Below are positions 1 to 6,252 of a stretch of 8,484 bases of DNA, piece by piece. The DNA is from Actinomycetes bacterium (lineage in GTDB: Bacteria; Actinomycetota; Acidimicrobiia; Acidimicrobiales; UBA8190), in contig JAJZYI010000142.1 in NCBI GenBank assembly GCA_021798135.1, positions 1-8,484 of the forward strand. Direction: 5' to 3'. The notes under the pieces were generated by a model. It was not told the DNA's origin and made no database searches. It saw only the letters and a list, made by a program, of their open reading frames with translations. The position numbers and the translations under genes are program-made. Within the stretch, counting starts at the first letter, position 1, and the number at the start of each line of letters is the position of its first letter.

Positions 1-673
1 CGGTGACCTCCTGCCACGAGATGCCCTGCACGCCGGTGACGGCGCCGATGCCGCCGCCGGCGGCCTCCAGCACCGGACCCTGCTCGATGTGCAGCTCGAC
101 GTAGGCGGCGGGCGGCAACCCCGGGCACGGCACCGAGCCCAGGTAGCCGATGCGGTCCAGCTCGGTGCCGAGCCGGCCGCCGTCGATGCCCACGATGTCG
201 TGGGCGGCCTCCAGGGCCATCCCGCCGACGAACACCAGGCTGCCCAGCATGTCGGGGGCGAAGCGGGCGCCCTCCTCGTCGGTGAAGAACGCCACCGCCA
301 GGGGCCGTCGCGTGACCACGCCCGCCCCGGCCAGGACCTCCATGACCTCCAACCCGGCGAGGACGCCGAGGTTGCCGTCGTAGATCCCGCCGGTGGCGAC
401 CGTGTCGACGTGCGAACCGCACATCACCGGCGGGCCCGCCTCGCGCCCGGCACGCACCGCGAACACGTTGCCGACGGCGTCGACCGTCACGTCGAGCCCC
501 AGGTCCCGCATCCAGCCGACCACCAGGTCGCGACCGGCCCGGTCGTCATCGCTGAGCGCCAGGCGCGAGCAGCCCCCCCCGGGAAGGGCCCCGACACTGC
601 CGAGCTCCGTGAGCCTCGCCAGCAGGCGGTCGGGCCGGACCCGCAGCCGCTGCCGTTCCTCGGGCGTCGTCAT
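1..673 (-). CDS. M20-family allantoate / N-carbamoyl-L-amino-acid amidohydrolase (N-terminal 224 residues, runs off the window)
   Basis: A zinc-dependent amidohydrolase of the AllC / HyuC (hydantoinase-carbamoylase) branch of M20. These enzymes remove the carbamoyl or ureido group from allantoate, ureidoglycolate or N-carbamoyl amino acids in the cytoplasm. Visible motifs: GSHVDTV with His88 and Asp90, YDG with metal ligand Asp99, FFTDEEGARF with catalytic Glu133 and ligand Glu134, and ELHIEQGPVLE with His195. Family members are about 400-420 residues, so roughly the first half is present and the rest lies left of base 1. The start at 673 is the only one giving the family N-terminus. It is 27 bp after the nifJ stop, so the two are probably co-transcribed. 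A better-placed Shine-Dalgarno serves an out-of-frame ATG at 696, whose 8-codon frame ends in TGA overlapping this ATG. The coding strand has a run of eight G in codons 32-34. The exact substrate (allantoate or a carbamoyl amino acid) cannot be settled from this half. Confidence 0.93.
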   Translation of the reverse strand, partial: MTTPEERQRLRVRPDRLLARLTELGSVGALPGGGCSRLALSDDDRAGRDLVVGWMRDLGLDVTVDAVGNVFAVRAGREAGPPVMCGSHVDTVATGGIYDGNLGVLAGLEVMEVLAGAGVVTRRPLAVAFFTDEEGARFAPDMLGSLVFVGGMALEAAHDIVGIDGGRLGTELDRIGYLGSVPCPGLPPAAYVELHIEQGPVLEAAGGGIGAVTGVQGISWQEVT

Positions 674-696
674 CGCCGCTGCTCGGGCGTCGTCAT
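670..696 (-). other. 8-codon upstream ORF overlapping the M20 hydrolase start
   Basis: The frame reads MTTPEQRR and stops at a TGA that overlaps the hydrolase ATG as ATGA. It is the frame served by the GGAGGG at 705-710. Its first 15 bases are identical to the first 15 bases of the hydrolase, so it looks like a diverged 23-bp tandem duplication of the gene's own start. It could support start by re-initiation, or be a harmless duplication scar. Whether it is translated is unknown. Confidence 0.4.
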
Positions 697-700
697 GGCC

Positions 701-3700
701 TCAACCCTCCGCTGCCGTCGCCAGTTCGCCCGCCGCCACCGCATACCCGCTCCGCCCGTTCCCCGTCTCGCCGGCGCCGTCGTGGACCTGCGGCACGCCG
801 GCGAGCGCCTCGTACAGGCGCCACCGGCTGTCGATGTCCGCCTGCGCCGCAGCGCGAAGCGCCGACCAGCGCTCGCTGTCGGCGTCGGCAAGGTGGGCGA
901 AACGCGTCTCGGAGCCGAACAGCTCGTCCAGCGGCACCGACGGCGCGTGGGAGTCCAGCTGGAACCGGTGTTCGGGTGCCCTGGCGCCCGGGTCGTAGCG
1001 GAACAGCGGCCAGTGCCCGGTCCGCACCGCCAGCCGTTGCTGGGCCATCGACCGAGACTCCTCGAAGCCGTGCTCGGGCACACAGCTCGCGTAGGCGACG
1101 ACGAGCGACGGGCCGGGCCAGGCGTCGGCCTGGAGCAGGGCCCTGACGGTCTGGACGTCGCTGCCGCCCAGGGCCACCTGCGCGACGTACACGTCGCCGT
1201 AGCTCATGGCCTGCAGCGCCAGGTTCTTCTTGACGGTCCGCTTGCCGGCCACGGCGAACCTGGCCGTCGCCCCACGCGGCGTGGCCTTCGACGCCTGCCC
1301 ACCGGTGTTGGAGTACACCTCGGTGTCGAGCACCAGCACGTTCACGTCGCGGCCCGACGCGAGCACGTGGTCCAGCCCGCTGGAGCCGATGTCGTAGGCC
1401 CACCCGTCCCCGCCGACGATCCACACGCTCTTGCGGACCAGCTCGTCGGCCACGCTGGCAAGCCGTCGGGCGTCGTCGGCGTCGGGCCCTGCCGCCAGCG
1501 CGGCCAGGCGCCGCTTCAGCAGCGCCACCCGCTCCCGCTGGGAGGCGATCCCCGCCTCGTCGCCCTGCTCGGCGCCCAGCAGCTCGCCCGCCAGGCCGTC
1601 GCCGATGGCGGGCGCCAGCGAGGCCACCAGCCGCCGGGCCGTCGCGGCCTGGTGCTCCAGGGCGAGGTGCATGCCCAGCCCGAACTCGGCGTTGTCCTCG
1701 AACAGCGAGTTCGACCACGCCGGCCCGCGCCCGGCGGCGTCGGTAGCCCATGGCGTCGTCGGGAGGTTCCCACCGTAGATGGAGGAGCAGCCGGTGGCGT
1801 TGGCGACGAGGATGCGGTCGCCGAACAGCTGGGTGAGCAGCTTCAGGTAGGGCGTCTCGCCGCACCCCGCACAGGCGCCCGAGAACTCGAACAGCGGCTG
1901 CAGCAGCTGCGACGCCTTGACGGTGGCCGGCGACACCAGGCGGCGGTCGATCTCGGGCACTGCCGCGAAGACCTCCCAGTGGCGCCGCTCGCTGCTGCGG
2001 TGCTCCTCGACGGGCTGCATGGTGATGGCGCGCCGGGTGCGGTCGCTCTTGTCGTGTGCCGGGCACGCCTCGACGCACACGCCGCAGCCGGTGCAGTCGT
2101 CGGGCGCCACCTGGAGCAAGAGCTGCTTGCCGGGAAGGTCGCGGGACCGGAACGCCTTGCGGGGGAGCTCGGCCGGCACGCCGTCGAGGTCGGCAGGGTC
2201 GCAGACCTTCATGCGGATCGCGGCGTGGGGGCACACGATGGTGCACTTGCCGCAGTCGATGCACAGGTCCGGCTCCCAGATGGGGATCTCGGCGGCGAGC
2301 GACCGCTTCTCCCAACGCGTGGTCCCGGTGGGGAAGACGCCGTCGGCTGGCAGGGCGCTGACCGGGATCCGGTTGCCGTCGTCGGCGAGCAGGCGTGCGG
2401 TGACGGTCCGCACGAAGTCCGGGGCGCCCTCGGGCACGCGCCGTCCCCACGACCCGCCCTCGGCCGCACCGGCACCCTTGCCGGCATCCGGGAGGTCGAC
2501 GGCATCCGGGACGTCGACCCGCCGGAGCCCGTGGAGCGCCCGGTCGACGGCTTCCCAGTTGCGCTCGACGATCCCCTTGCCCTTCTTCGCGTAGCTCTTG
2601 GCGACGGACGCCTTGATCGCCTCGGCGGCCCGCTCCTCCGGGAGCAGCCCCGACAGCGCGAAGAAGCACGTCTGCAGCACGGTGTTGACCCGACGCCCGA
2701 GCCCGAGATCCCGGGCGAGCTCGTCGGCGTTCACGACCCAGAGGTCGAGGCCCTTGCCTACGATCTGCCGCCGGGTCTCCGCCGGCAGCCGGGGCCAGAC
2801 CTCGTCGGCACCGTAGGGGCTGTTGAGCAGGAACGTCGCGCCCGGGCGGGCCAGGCGCAGCACGTCGGTCCGCTCCAGGAAGTTGAACTGGTGGCAGGCG
2901 ACGAAGTCGGCCTGCTGCACCAGGTAGCTGGAGCGGATCGGGTTCGGGCTGAACCGGAGGTGCGAGACGGTCGTCGCGCCGGCCTTCTTCGAGTCGTAGA
3001 CGAAGTACCCCTGCGCGAACAGGTCCATGCCGTCGCCGACGATCTTCACCGATGCCTTGTTGGTGCTGACCGTCCCGTCGCTGCCGAGCCCGTAGAAGAC
3101 AGCCTGCTGGCCCTCGAACGGCATCAGGAAGGCCGGGTCGACGTCCAGGCTCGTGTGCGTGACGTCGTCGGTGATCCCGACGGTGAAGTGCCGCTTGGGC
3201 GCCGGCCGGGACAGCTCGTCGAGCACCGCCTTGGCCATCGCCGGGGTGAAGTCCTTGGACGACAGGCCATAGCGGCCACCGACGATGCGGGGCATCCCGG
3301 CCCACGGCACCTCCCCCGCCGCCATGCCTTCGGCCACGGCGGTGAGCACGTCCTGGTAGAGCGGCTCCCCGACGGCCGTCGGCTCCTTCGCCCGGTCGAG
3401 CACCGCCACCGACCGGACCGTGGCCGGCATGGCGGCCAGGAAGGCCTGGAGCGGGAAGGGCCGGTAGAGCCGGACCTTCAGCAGCCCGACGCGCTCGCCG
3501 GCGGCCGTGAGCAGGTCGACGGCCTCCTCGGCGGCGCCGGTCCCCGCGCCCATCATGACGATGACGCGCTCGGCGTCGGGGGCGCCCACGTAGTCCACCA
3601 GCCCGTAGCGCCGGCCCGTCCGATCAGCCAGGGCGGCCAGCGAGTCCGCCACGATGCCGGGCACTGCGGCGTAGAACGGGTTGGCGGCCTCCCGTGACTG

Positions 3701-4378
3701 GAAGAAGACGTCGGGGTTCTGCGCCGTGCCCCGCACCACCGGGTGGTCAGGGGTCAGGCCCCTCCCGCGCTGGGCCAGCACGTCGGCCTCGTCCACCACG
3801 CCTCGCATGTCCTCGGCCGACAGCAGGTGGATCTTGTTGATCTCGTGCGACACCCGGAAGCCGTCGAAGAAGTGCAGGAAGGGGATCCTCGATCGCAGGG
3901 CGGCGGCATGGGCGACGAGGGCGAGGTCGTGGGCCTCCTGGACCGACGACGAGCACAGCAGCGCGAAGCCGGTCGTCCGGGCGGCCATGACGTCGCTGTG
4001 GTCGCCGAAGATCGACAGGGCGTGCGTGGCCACGGACCGCGAGGCCACGTGGACCACCGCCGGCGTGAGCTCGCCGGCGAGCTTGTACATGTTGGGCAGC
4101 ATCAGCAGCAGGCCCTGCGACGAGGTGTACGTGGTGGCAAGGGCGCCCTTGGTCGCGGCGCCGTGGAGCGCGCCCGCTGCGCCGGCCTCGCTCTGCATCT
4201 CCACCACCTCGGGTACCGAGCCCCAGAGGTTGGGCTGTCCCGCCGCGCTCCAGCGGTCCGCCATCTCCCCCATCGGCGACGACGGGGTGATGGGGTAGAT
4301 GGCGACGACGTCGCTGAGGGCGTACGACACGCGGGCCGCGGCCTCGTTGCCGTCGATGCACGCCCACGCGCCGCTCAT
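701..4378 (-). CDS. nifJ: Pyruvate:ferredoxin (flavodoxin) oxidoreductase, single-chain NifJ type
   Basis: A cytoplasmic enzyme that converts pyruvate and CoA to acetyl-CoA and CO2 and passes two electrons to ferredoxin or flavodoxin, using thiamine pyrophosphate (TPP) and three [4Fe-4S] clusters. At 1225 residues it is full length (E. coli YdbK is about 1170). The pyruvate domain holds YPITPSS with Thr31, MQSEAGA with Glu64, and Arg114 in ASRSVATHALS, matching the active-site residues of the Desulfovibrio africanus enzyme. The ferredoxin-like domain has two CxxCxxCxxxC motifs, Cys706/709/712/716 and Cys762/765/768/772. The proximal cluster uses Cys836, Cys839, Cys864 and Cys1099. TPP binding is GDGWAYDIG (990-998) and DTEVYSNTGGQ (1018-1028). 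The C-terminal ~30 residues are a low-complexity tail. The start at 4378 has GGAGG 7 nt upstream and gives the standard N-terminus. It is transcribed divergently from the regulator at 4532 and is followed closely by the M20 hydrolase. In a purine or ureide cluster it would consume pyruvate (inference). Confidence 0.97.
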   Translation of the reverse strand: MSGAWACIDGNEAAARVSYALSDVVAIYPITPSSPMGEMADRWSAAGQPNLWGSVPEVVEMQSEAGAAGALHGAATKGALATTYTSSQGLLLMLPNMYKLAGELTPAVVHVASRSVATHALSIFGDHSDVMAARTTGFALLCSSSVQEAHDLALVAHAAALRSRIPFLHFFDGFRVSHEINKIHLLSAEDMRGVVDEADVLAQRGRGLTPDHPVVRGTAQNPDVFFQSREAANPFYAAVPGIVADSLAALADRTGRRYGLVDYVGAPDAERVIVMMGAGTGAAEEAVDLLTAAGERVGLLKVRLYRPFPLQAFLAAMPATVRSVAVLDRAKEPTAVGEPLYQDVLTAVAEGMAAGEVPWAGMPRIVGGRYGLSSKDFTPAMAKAVLDELSRPAPKRHFTVGITDDVTHTSLDVDPAFLMPFEGQQAVFYGLGSDGTVSTNKASVKIVGDGMDLFAQGYFVYDSKKAGATTVSHLRFSPNPIRSSYLVQQADFVACHQFNFLERTDVLRLARPGATFLLNSPYGADEVWPRLPAETRRQIVGKGLDLWVVNADELARDLGLGRRVNTVLQTCFFALSGLLPEERAAEAIKASVAKSYAKKGKGIVERNWEAVDRALHGLRRVDVPDAVDLPDAGKGAGAAEGGSWGRRVPEGAPDFVRTVTARLLADDGNRIPVSALPADGVFPTGTTRWEKRSLAAEIPIWEPDLCIDCGKCTIVCPHAAIRMKVCDPADLDGVPAELPRKAFRSRDLPGKQLLLQVAPDDCTGCGVCVEACPAHDKSDRTRRAITMQPVEEHRSSERRHWEVFAAVPEIDRRLVSPATVKASQLLQPLFEFSGACAGCGETPYLKLLTQLFGDRILVANATGCSSIYGGNLPTTPWATDAAGRGPAWSNSLFEDNAEFGLGMHLALEHQAATARRLVASLAPAIGDGLAGELLGAEQGDEAGIASQRERVALLKRRLAALAAGPDADDARRLASVADELVRKSVWIVGGDGWAYDIGSSGLDHVLASGRDVNVLVLDTEVYSNTGGQASKATPRGATARFAVAGKRTVKKNLALQAMSYGDVYVAQVALGGSDVQTVRALLQADAWPGPSLVVAYASCVPEHGFEESRSMAQQRLAVRTGHWPLFRYDPGARAPEHRFQLDSHAPSVPLDELFGSETRFAHLADADSERWSALRAAAQADIDSRWRLYEALAGVPQVHDGAGETGNGRSGYAVAAGELATAAEG
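705..710 (-). promoter_or_regulatory. Shine-Dalgarno GGAGGG at the nifJ/M20 junction
   Basis: GGAGGG lies in the last codons of nifJ, 8 nt before the ATG at 696 and 31 nt before the hydrolase ATG at 673. It is well placed for the short upstream frame and too far away for direct use by the hydrolase start. Translation of the hydrolase therefore probably depends on coupling. Confidence 0.6.
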
Positions 4379-4428
4379 CGCACCACCTCCCCGGCCACCG
4401 GGAGCACCCGCTCGGCGGTCACCGTCAT
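4375..4428 (-). other. 17-codon leader ORF ahead of nifJ, ATGA overlap
   Basis: The frame reads MTVTAERVLPVAGEVVR and ends in a TGA overlapping the nifJ ATG. Of its 17 sense codons, 16 end in G or C, like real genes here. Its ATG lies 6 nt after the predicted -10 box, so the mRNA would begin at or next to this ATG and the frame would be translated without a leader. The same base string and spacing precede the ssnA start. It may be a leader peptide coupled to nifJ. No homology is recognised and translation is not proven. Confidence 0.45.
4386..4390 (-). promoter_or_regulatory. Ribosome binding site of nifJ
   Basis: GGAGG, 7 nt before the nifJ ATG at 4378. It lies inside the last codons of the 17-codon leader frame and fixes the nifJ start. 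Confidence 0.75.
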
Positions 4429-4434
4429 GACCCC

Positions 4435-4463
4435 ACCATGAACGTGCTTGAACTTTTTGTCAA
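4435..4463 (-). promoter_or_regulatory. Predicted nifJ promoter
   Basis: A perfect -35 TTGACA (4463-4458), a 17-nt spacer and a -10 CATGGT (4440-4435) matching TATAAT at the important second and last positions. The start of transcription should fall at about 4428. The -35 box lies inside the inverted repeat at 4446-4465, and the region is an AT-rich island in very GC-rich DNA. The ssnA promoter at 6253-6281 has the same -35, spacer length and near-identical -10. Confidence 0.6.
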
Positions 4464-4465
4464 GC
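4446..4465. promoter_or_regulatory. Inverted-repeat operator candidate between nifJ and the regulator gene
   Basis: Perfect 6-bp arms GCTTGA (4446-4451) and TCAAGC (4460-4465) around an 8-nt AT-rich centre. The repeat covers the predicted nifJ -35 box, as expected of an operator where a bound protein would block or redirect RNA polymerase. The obvious candidate binder is the HTH protein encoded next door. A looser TTGA-N8-ACAA version lies at the same place in the ssnA promoter. The arms are too short and the loop too AT-rich for a convincing terminator. Confidence 0.5.
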
Positions 4466-4519
4466 TACGCCGGTGGTCACGCAAGTGGGGCGCGTGACGT
4501 CAGGTACCATGCGCCCGGT

Positions 4520-4525
4520 GAGGTG
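4520..4525 (+). promoter_or_regulatory. Ribosome binding site choosing the regulator start at 4532
   Basis: GAGGTG ends 6 nt before the GTG at 4532. Other in-frame starts are TTG 4448 (inside the operator, no Shine-Dalgarno), GTG 4523 (overlaps this site) and GTG 4541 (GAGG only 3 nt away). A possible -10, TACCAT at 4505-4510, fits a start of transcription just upstream, but no good -35 is seen. Confidence 0.45.
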
Positions 4526-4531
4526 CGCCCG

Positions 4532-5155
4532 GTGAGGACGGTGCGGCTGGAGTTCACGGTGGAGCCGTTCGAGGAAGGCGTGATCGGCGCCCACGTCACC
4601 GCCGCCCTCGACCGCCTGCGGGAAGCGGGCTTCGAGCCGGACGTCGGTCCCTTCGGCAACGCCGTGGAAGGCGAGGCCGAGGCCCTCTTCACCACCATGG
4701 CGGCCGCGGCGACGGCGTCCTTCGCGGCCGGCGCCACCGGCATGGTCTTCACCGCACGCGCCGTCGCCACCGACGACGACACGGCGGCGCTGCTGGCGGC
4801 CGTGGGCCCCCTCGTCAGGGCGGTCGGCGGCCGGCTGGTCCCGCCGGACGAGGTGGGGCGCGGGGTGGTGCCCCTGACCTGGAAGGGGCAGGTCGTCGCC
4901 GGCGTGCGCACCACCGCCCCGAGCGACCTGCGCGACGGCGTGAACAGCCTGCTCCAGCAGCTCGAGGCCGAGCTCGGCGGGCCGCTCGCCAAGCTGAGCC
5001 GAGTGGACAAGCAGCGAGCCGTCCGCGTGCTCGACGAGCGGGGCGCGTTCGCGCTGCGCAACGCCGTCGACGAGGTGGCCGACACCCTCGGGGTCAGCCG
5101 GGTCACCGTCTACAACTACCTGAACGCCACCCGCGCCGCCCCCCGCAAGCGCTGA
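4532..5155 (+). CDS. Predicted thiamine-binding-domain / HTH transcriptional regulator
   Basis: A 207-residue protein from the GTG at 4532. Residues 3 to about 78 resemble the small thiamine-binding fold of the MTH1187/YkoF families: an opening strand VRLEFTVEPF, a helix with AALDRLREAGFEPDVGPFGN, VEGE, then a helix and the closing strand GMVFTARAV. The middle (about 85-135) ends in PLTWKGQVVAGVR, which I do not recognise. Residues 155-200 form a helix-turn-helix like that of YheO-type regulators (HTH_22): LSRVDKQRAVRVLDERGAF, then DEVADTLGVSRVTVYNYL. No membrane segment or signal peptide is visible. It is divergent from nifJ, whose product needs TPP, and it faces ssnA convergently. The likely role is control of nifJ and perhaps ssnA/hyuA in response to thiamine, a pyrimidine or a pathway compound. 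The HTH call is firm; the ligand is inference. The longer TTG start at 4448 is unlikely because it would make the operator coding. Confidence 0.85.
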   Translation: MRTVRLEFTVEPFEEGVIGAHVTAALDRLREAGFEPDVGPFGNAVEGEAEALFTTMAAAATASFAAGATGMVFTARAVATDDDTAALLAAVGPLVRAVGGRLVPPDEVGRGVVPLTWKGQVVAGVRTTAPSDLRDGVNSLLQQLEAELGGPLAKLSRVDKQRAVRVLDERGAFALRNAVDEVADTLGVSRVTVYNYLNATRAAPRKR

Positions 5156-5163
5156 CGCTCCAG

Positions 5164-5182
5164 CCGGCGCTCACCCCGCCGG
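5164..5182. terminator. Hairpin in repeat copy 1, possible bidirectional terminator
   Basis: Arms CCGGCG (5164-5169) and CGCCGG (5177-5182) enclose a 7-nt loop. It lies between two convergent stop codons and reads the same on both strands. There is no U-tract, so intrinsic termination would be weak or depend on stem strength. Confidence 0.35.
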
Positions 5183-5198
5183 TACCGGGCCGCTCCAG

Positions 5199-5217
5199 CC
5201 GGCGCTCACCCCGCCGG
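5199..5217. terminator. Hairpin in repeat copy 2, possible bidirectional terminator
   Basis: The same 6-bp stem and 7-nt loop as in copy 1, exactly 35 bp further on, just downstream of the ssnA stop on the minus strand. No U-tract follows on either strand. Confidence 0.35.
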
Positions 5218-5226
5218 TACCGGGCG

Positions 5227-6246
5227 CTACAGCCGGCGGAAGAGCCGCTCGGCCTGCTCGGCCGCCTTGGCCCGGACCTCCGCGGCATCGACCCGGGTGG
5301 GCTGTCCGTCACGCAGGACCTGCTCGCCGTCGACCCACACGTCCCTGGCGTGCACGCCGGGCGTGAACGCCAGGCGCCACGGATCGTCCACCCCGTCGTA
5401 GCTCCACCTGACGGTGTCGCCGGCCGCCTCGGGCACCAGCTCCCAGCCCGCGCCCACCCACGCCCAGGCGTCGTCCGGCGTGGCGTCCAGGCCGGCCTCG
5501 CGAGCGCGGACGTAGGCGAGGCGGAACTCCTCGAGCATGTCGCCGCCGATGCCGTCGGTGCCGAGCGCGACCCTCCCCGCGCGGCGGCGGGGGTTGGCGT
5601 AGCCCACCGCGTTGTTCATGTTCGACCGCGGGTTGTGGACGAGCGTGCCGGGCAGGTCCCGGTCGAGGTGCACGCCGTGGACGATCAGCCACGAATCGGC
5701 GGCGAGCGCCGACAGCCGCCCGGCCGCGTCGAGGTCAACGGCGCCCTCGGCCACGTGGATGTGGACACCGACGCCGAGGTCGGCGGCGAGCCCGGCGCAG
5801 GCCTGCAGCGTCTCGTCGCTGCACGTGAACGAGGCGTGCACGCCCACCATGCCCCGCCCGCCGGCCTGCAGGAAGCGCCGGTTCTCCTCGATCCCGCGGC
5901 GTGCGCCGACCGGCCCGTGGCGGTCGGTGACGCCGTAGGCGCACACCGAACGCACCCCCACGTCGGCACATGCGGCGGCGATCACGTCCAAGCTGCCCTC
6001 GATGGCGGTCGGGCTCTCGTGGTGGTCGATGATGGCGGTGGTGCCGCACTGCAGCGCCTCGAGGGCGCCGAGCATGGCCGACCACCGGATCATCTCCAGG
6101 TCGAGCGCCACGTCCAGGCGCCACCAGACCTGCTCCAGGATCTCCAGGAACGTCGTCGGCGCGACCGGGGGCGCGGGCATGCCCCGAGCCAGCGACGAGT
6201 ACAGGTGGTGGTGGGCGCACACCATGCCGGGGGTGGTGTCGGCCAT
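5227..6246 (-). CDS. ssnA: SsnA-type amidohydrolase, shortened form
   Basis: A metal-dependent amidohydrolase closely matching SsnA of the E. coli ygfK-ssnA-xdh region, a family tied to purine breakdown and selenium-dependent molybdenum hydroxylases; its substrate is not firmly known. Shared stretches include PGMVCAHHHLYSSLARGM, WWRLDVAL, IDHHESP, GIEENRRF, HIHVAEG, VHNPRSNMNNAVGY and ALGTDGIGGDM. The metal ligands of the TIM barrel are present: His12 and His14, His164, His190 and Asp231, with catalytic Glu167. It is 339 residues against about 440 in E. coli. About 55 N-terminal residues of the beta-sandwich are missing, the protein begins two residues before the PG-x-HxH strand region, and loops before and after His190 and the C-terminal ADL segment are shorter. 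The start at 6246 has no Shine-Dalgarno but sits 6 nt after a -10 box, suggesting a leaderless mRNA. Upstream in-frame sequence is antisense to hyuA and not protein-like. It is divergent from hyuA. Confidence 0.92.
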   Translation of the reverse strand: MADTTPGMVCAHHHLYSSLARGMPAPPVAPTTFLEILEQVWWRLDVALDLEMIRWSAMLGALEALQCGTTAIIDHHESPTAIEGSLDVIAAACADVGVRSVCAYGVTDRHGPVGARRGIEENRRFLQAGGRGMVGVHASFTCSDETLQACAGLAADLGVGVHIHVAEGAVDLDAAGRLSALAADSWLIVHGVHLDRDLPGTLVHNPRSNMNNAVGYANPRRRAGRVALGTDGIGGDMLEEFRLAYVRAREAGLDATPDDAWAWVGAGWELVPEAAGDTVRWSYDGVDDPWRLAFTPGVHARDVWVDGEQVLRDGQPTRVDAAEVRAKAAEQAERLFRRL

Positions 6247-6252
6247 GACCCC

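Larger units (their letters stand above)
5156..5225. repeat. Two exact 35-bp tandem copies in a convergent gap
   Basis: Copies at 5156-5190 and 5191-5225 are identical. The first begins at the base after the regulator's TGA. The second runs to the base before the ssnA stop codon, and a third, partial copy (13 bases, one mismatch) continues from 5226 into the last ssnA codons. Each copy holds the palindromes GCCGGC and CCGGTACCGG and one short hairpin. The repeat makes up the whole 71-bp gap. Confidence 0.95.

Noticed and set aside
693..3305. An 870-codon minus-strand frame inside nifJ
   Set aside because: It is nifJ read out of frame, Arg-rich and without domains; the real frame keeps all NifJ cysteines and TPP motifs.
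89..3697. A 1202-codon open frame on the plus strand opposite nifJ and the M20 gene
   Set aside because: Its protein is His/Arg/Gly/Pro-rich with no family motif, and it lies antisense to two genes with clear catalytic residues. Long antisense frames are expected where nearly all third positions are G or C.
4379..4531. A TPP riboswitch controlling nifJ or the regulator
   Set aside because: The predicted untranslated regions are too short, and the conserved CUGAGA-type thi-box elements are absent on both strands.
4448..4531. An N-terminal extension of the regulator from the TTG at 4448
   Set aside because: It begins inside the inverted repeat, has no ribosome site, and encodes residues unlike the thiamine-binding domain, which begins at VRLEF.
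4518..4535. A 5-codon upstream frame (MRCAR) ending in GTGA overlap with the regulator start
   Set aside because: It is so short, and overlaps the ribosome site so completely, that it is probably chance.
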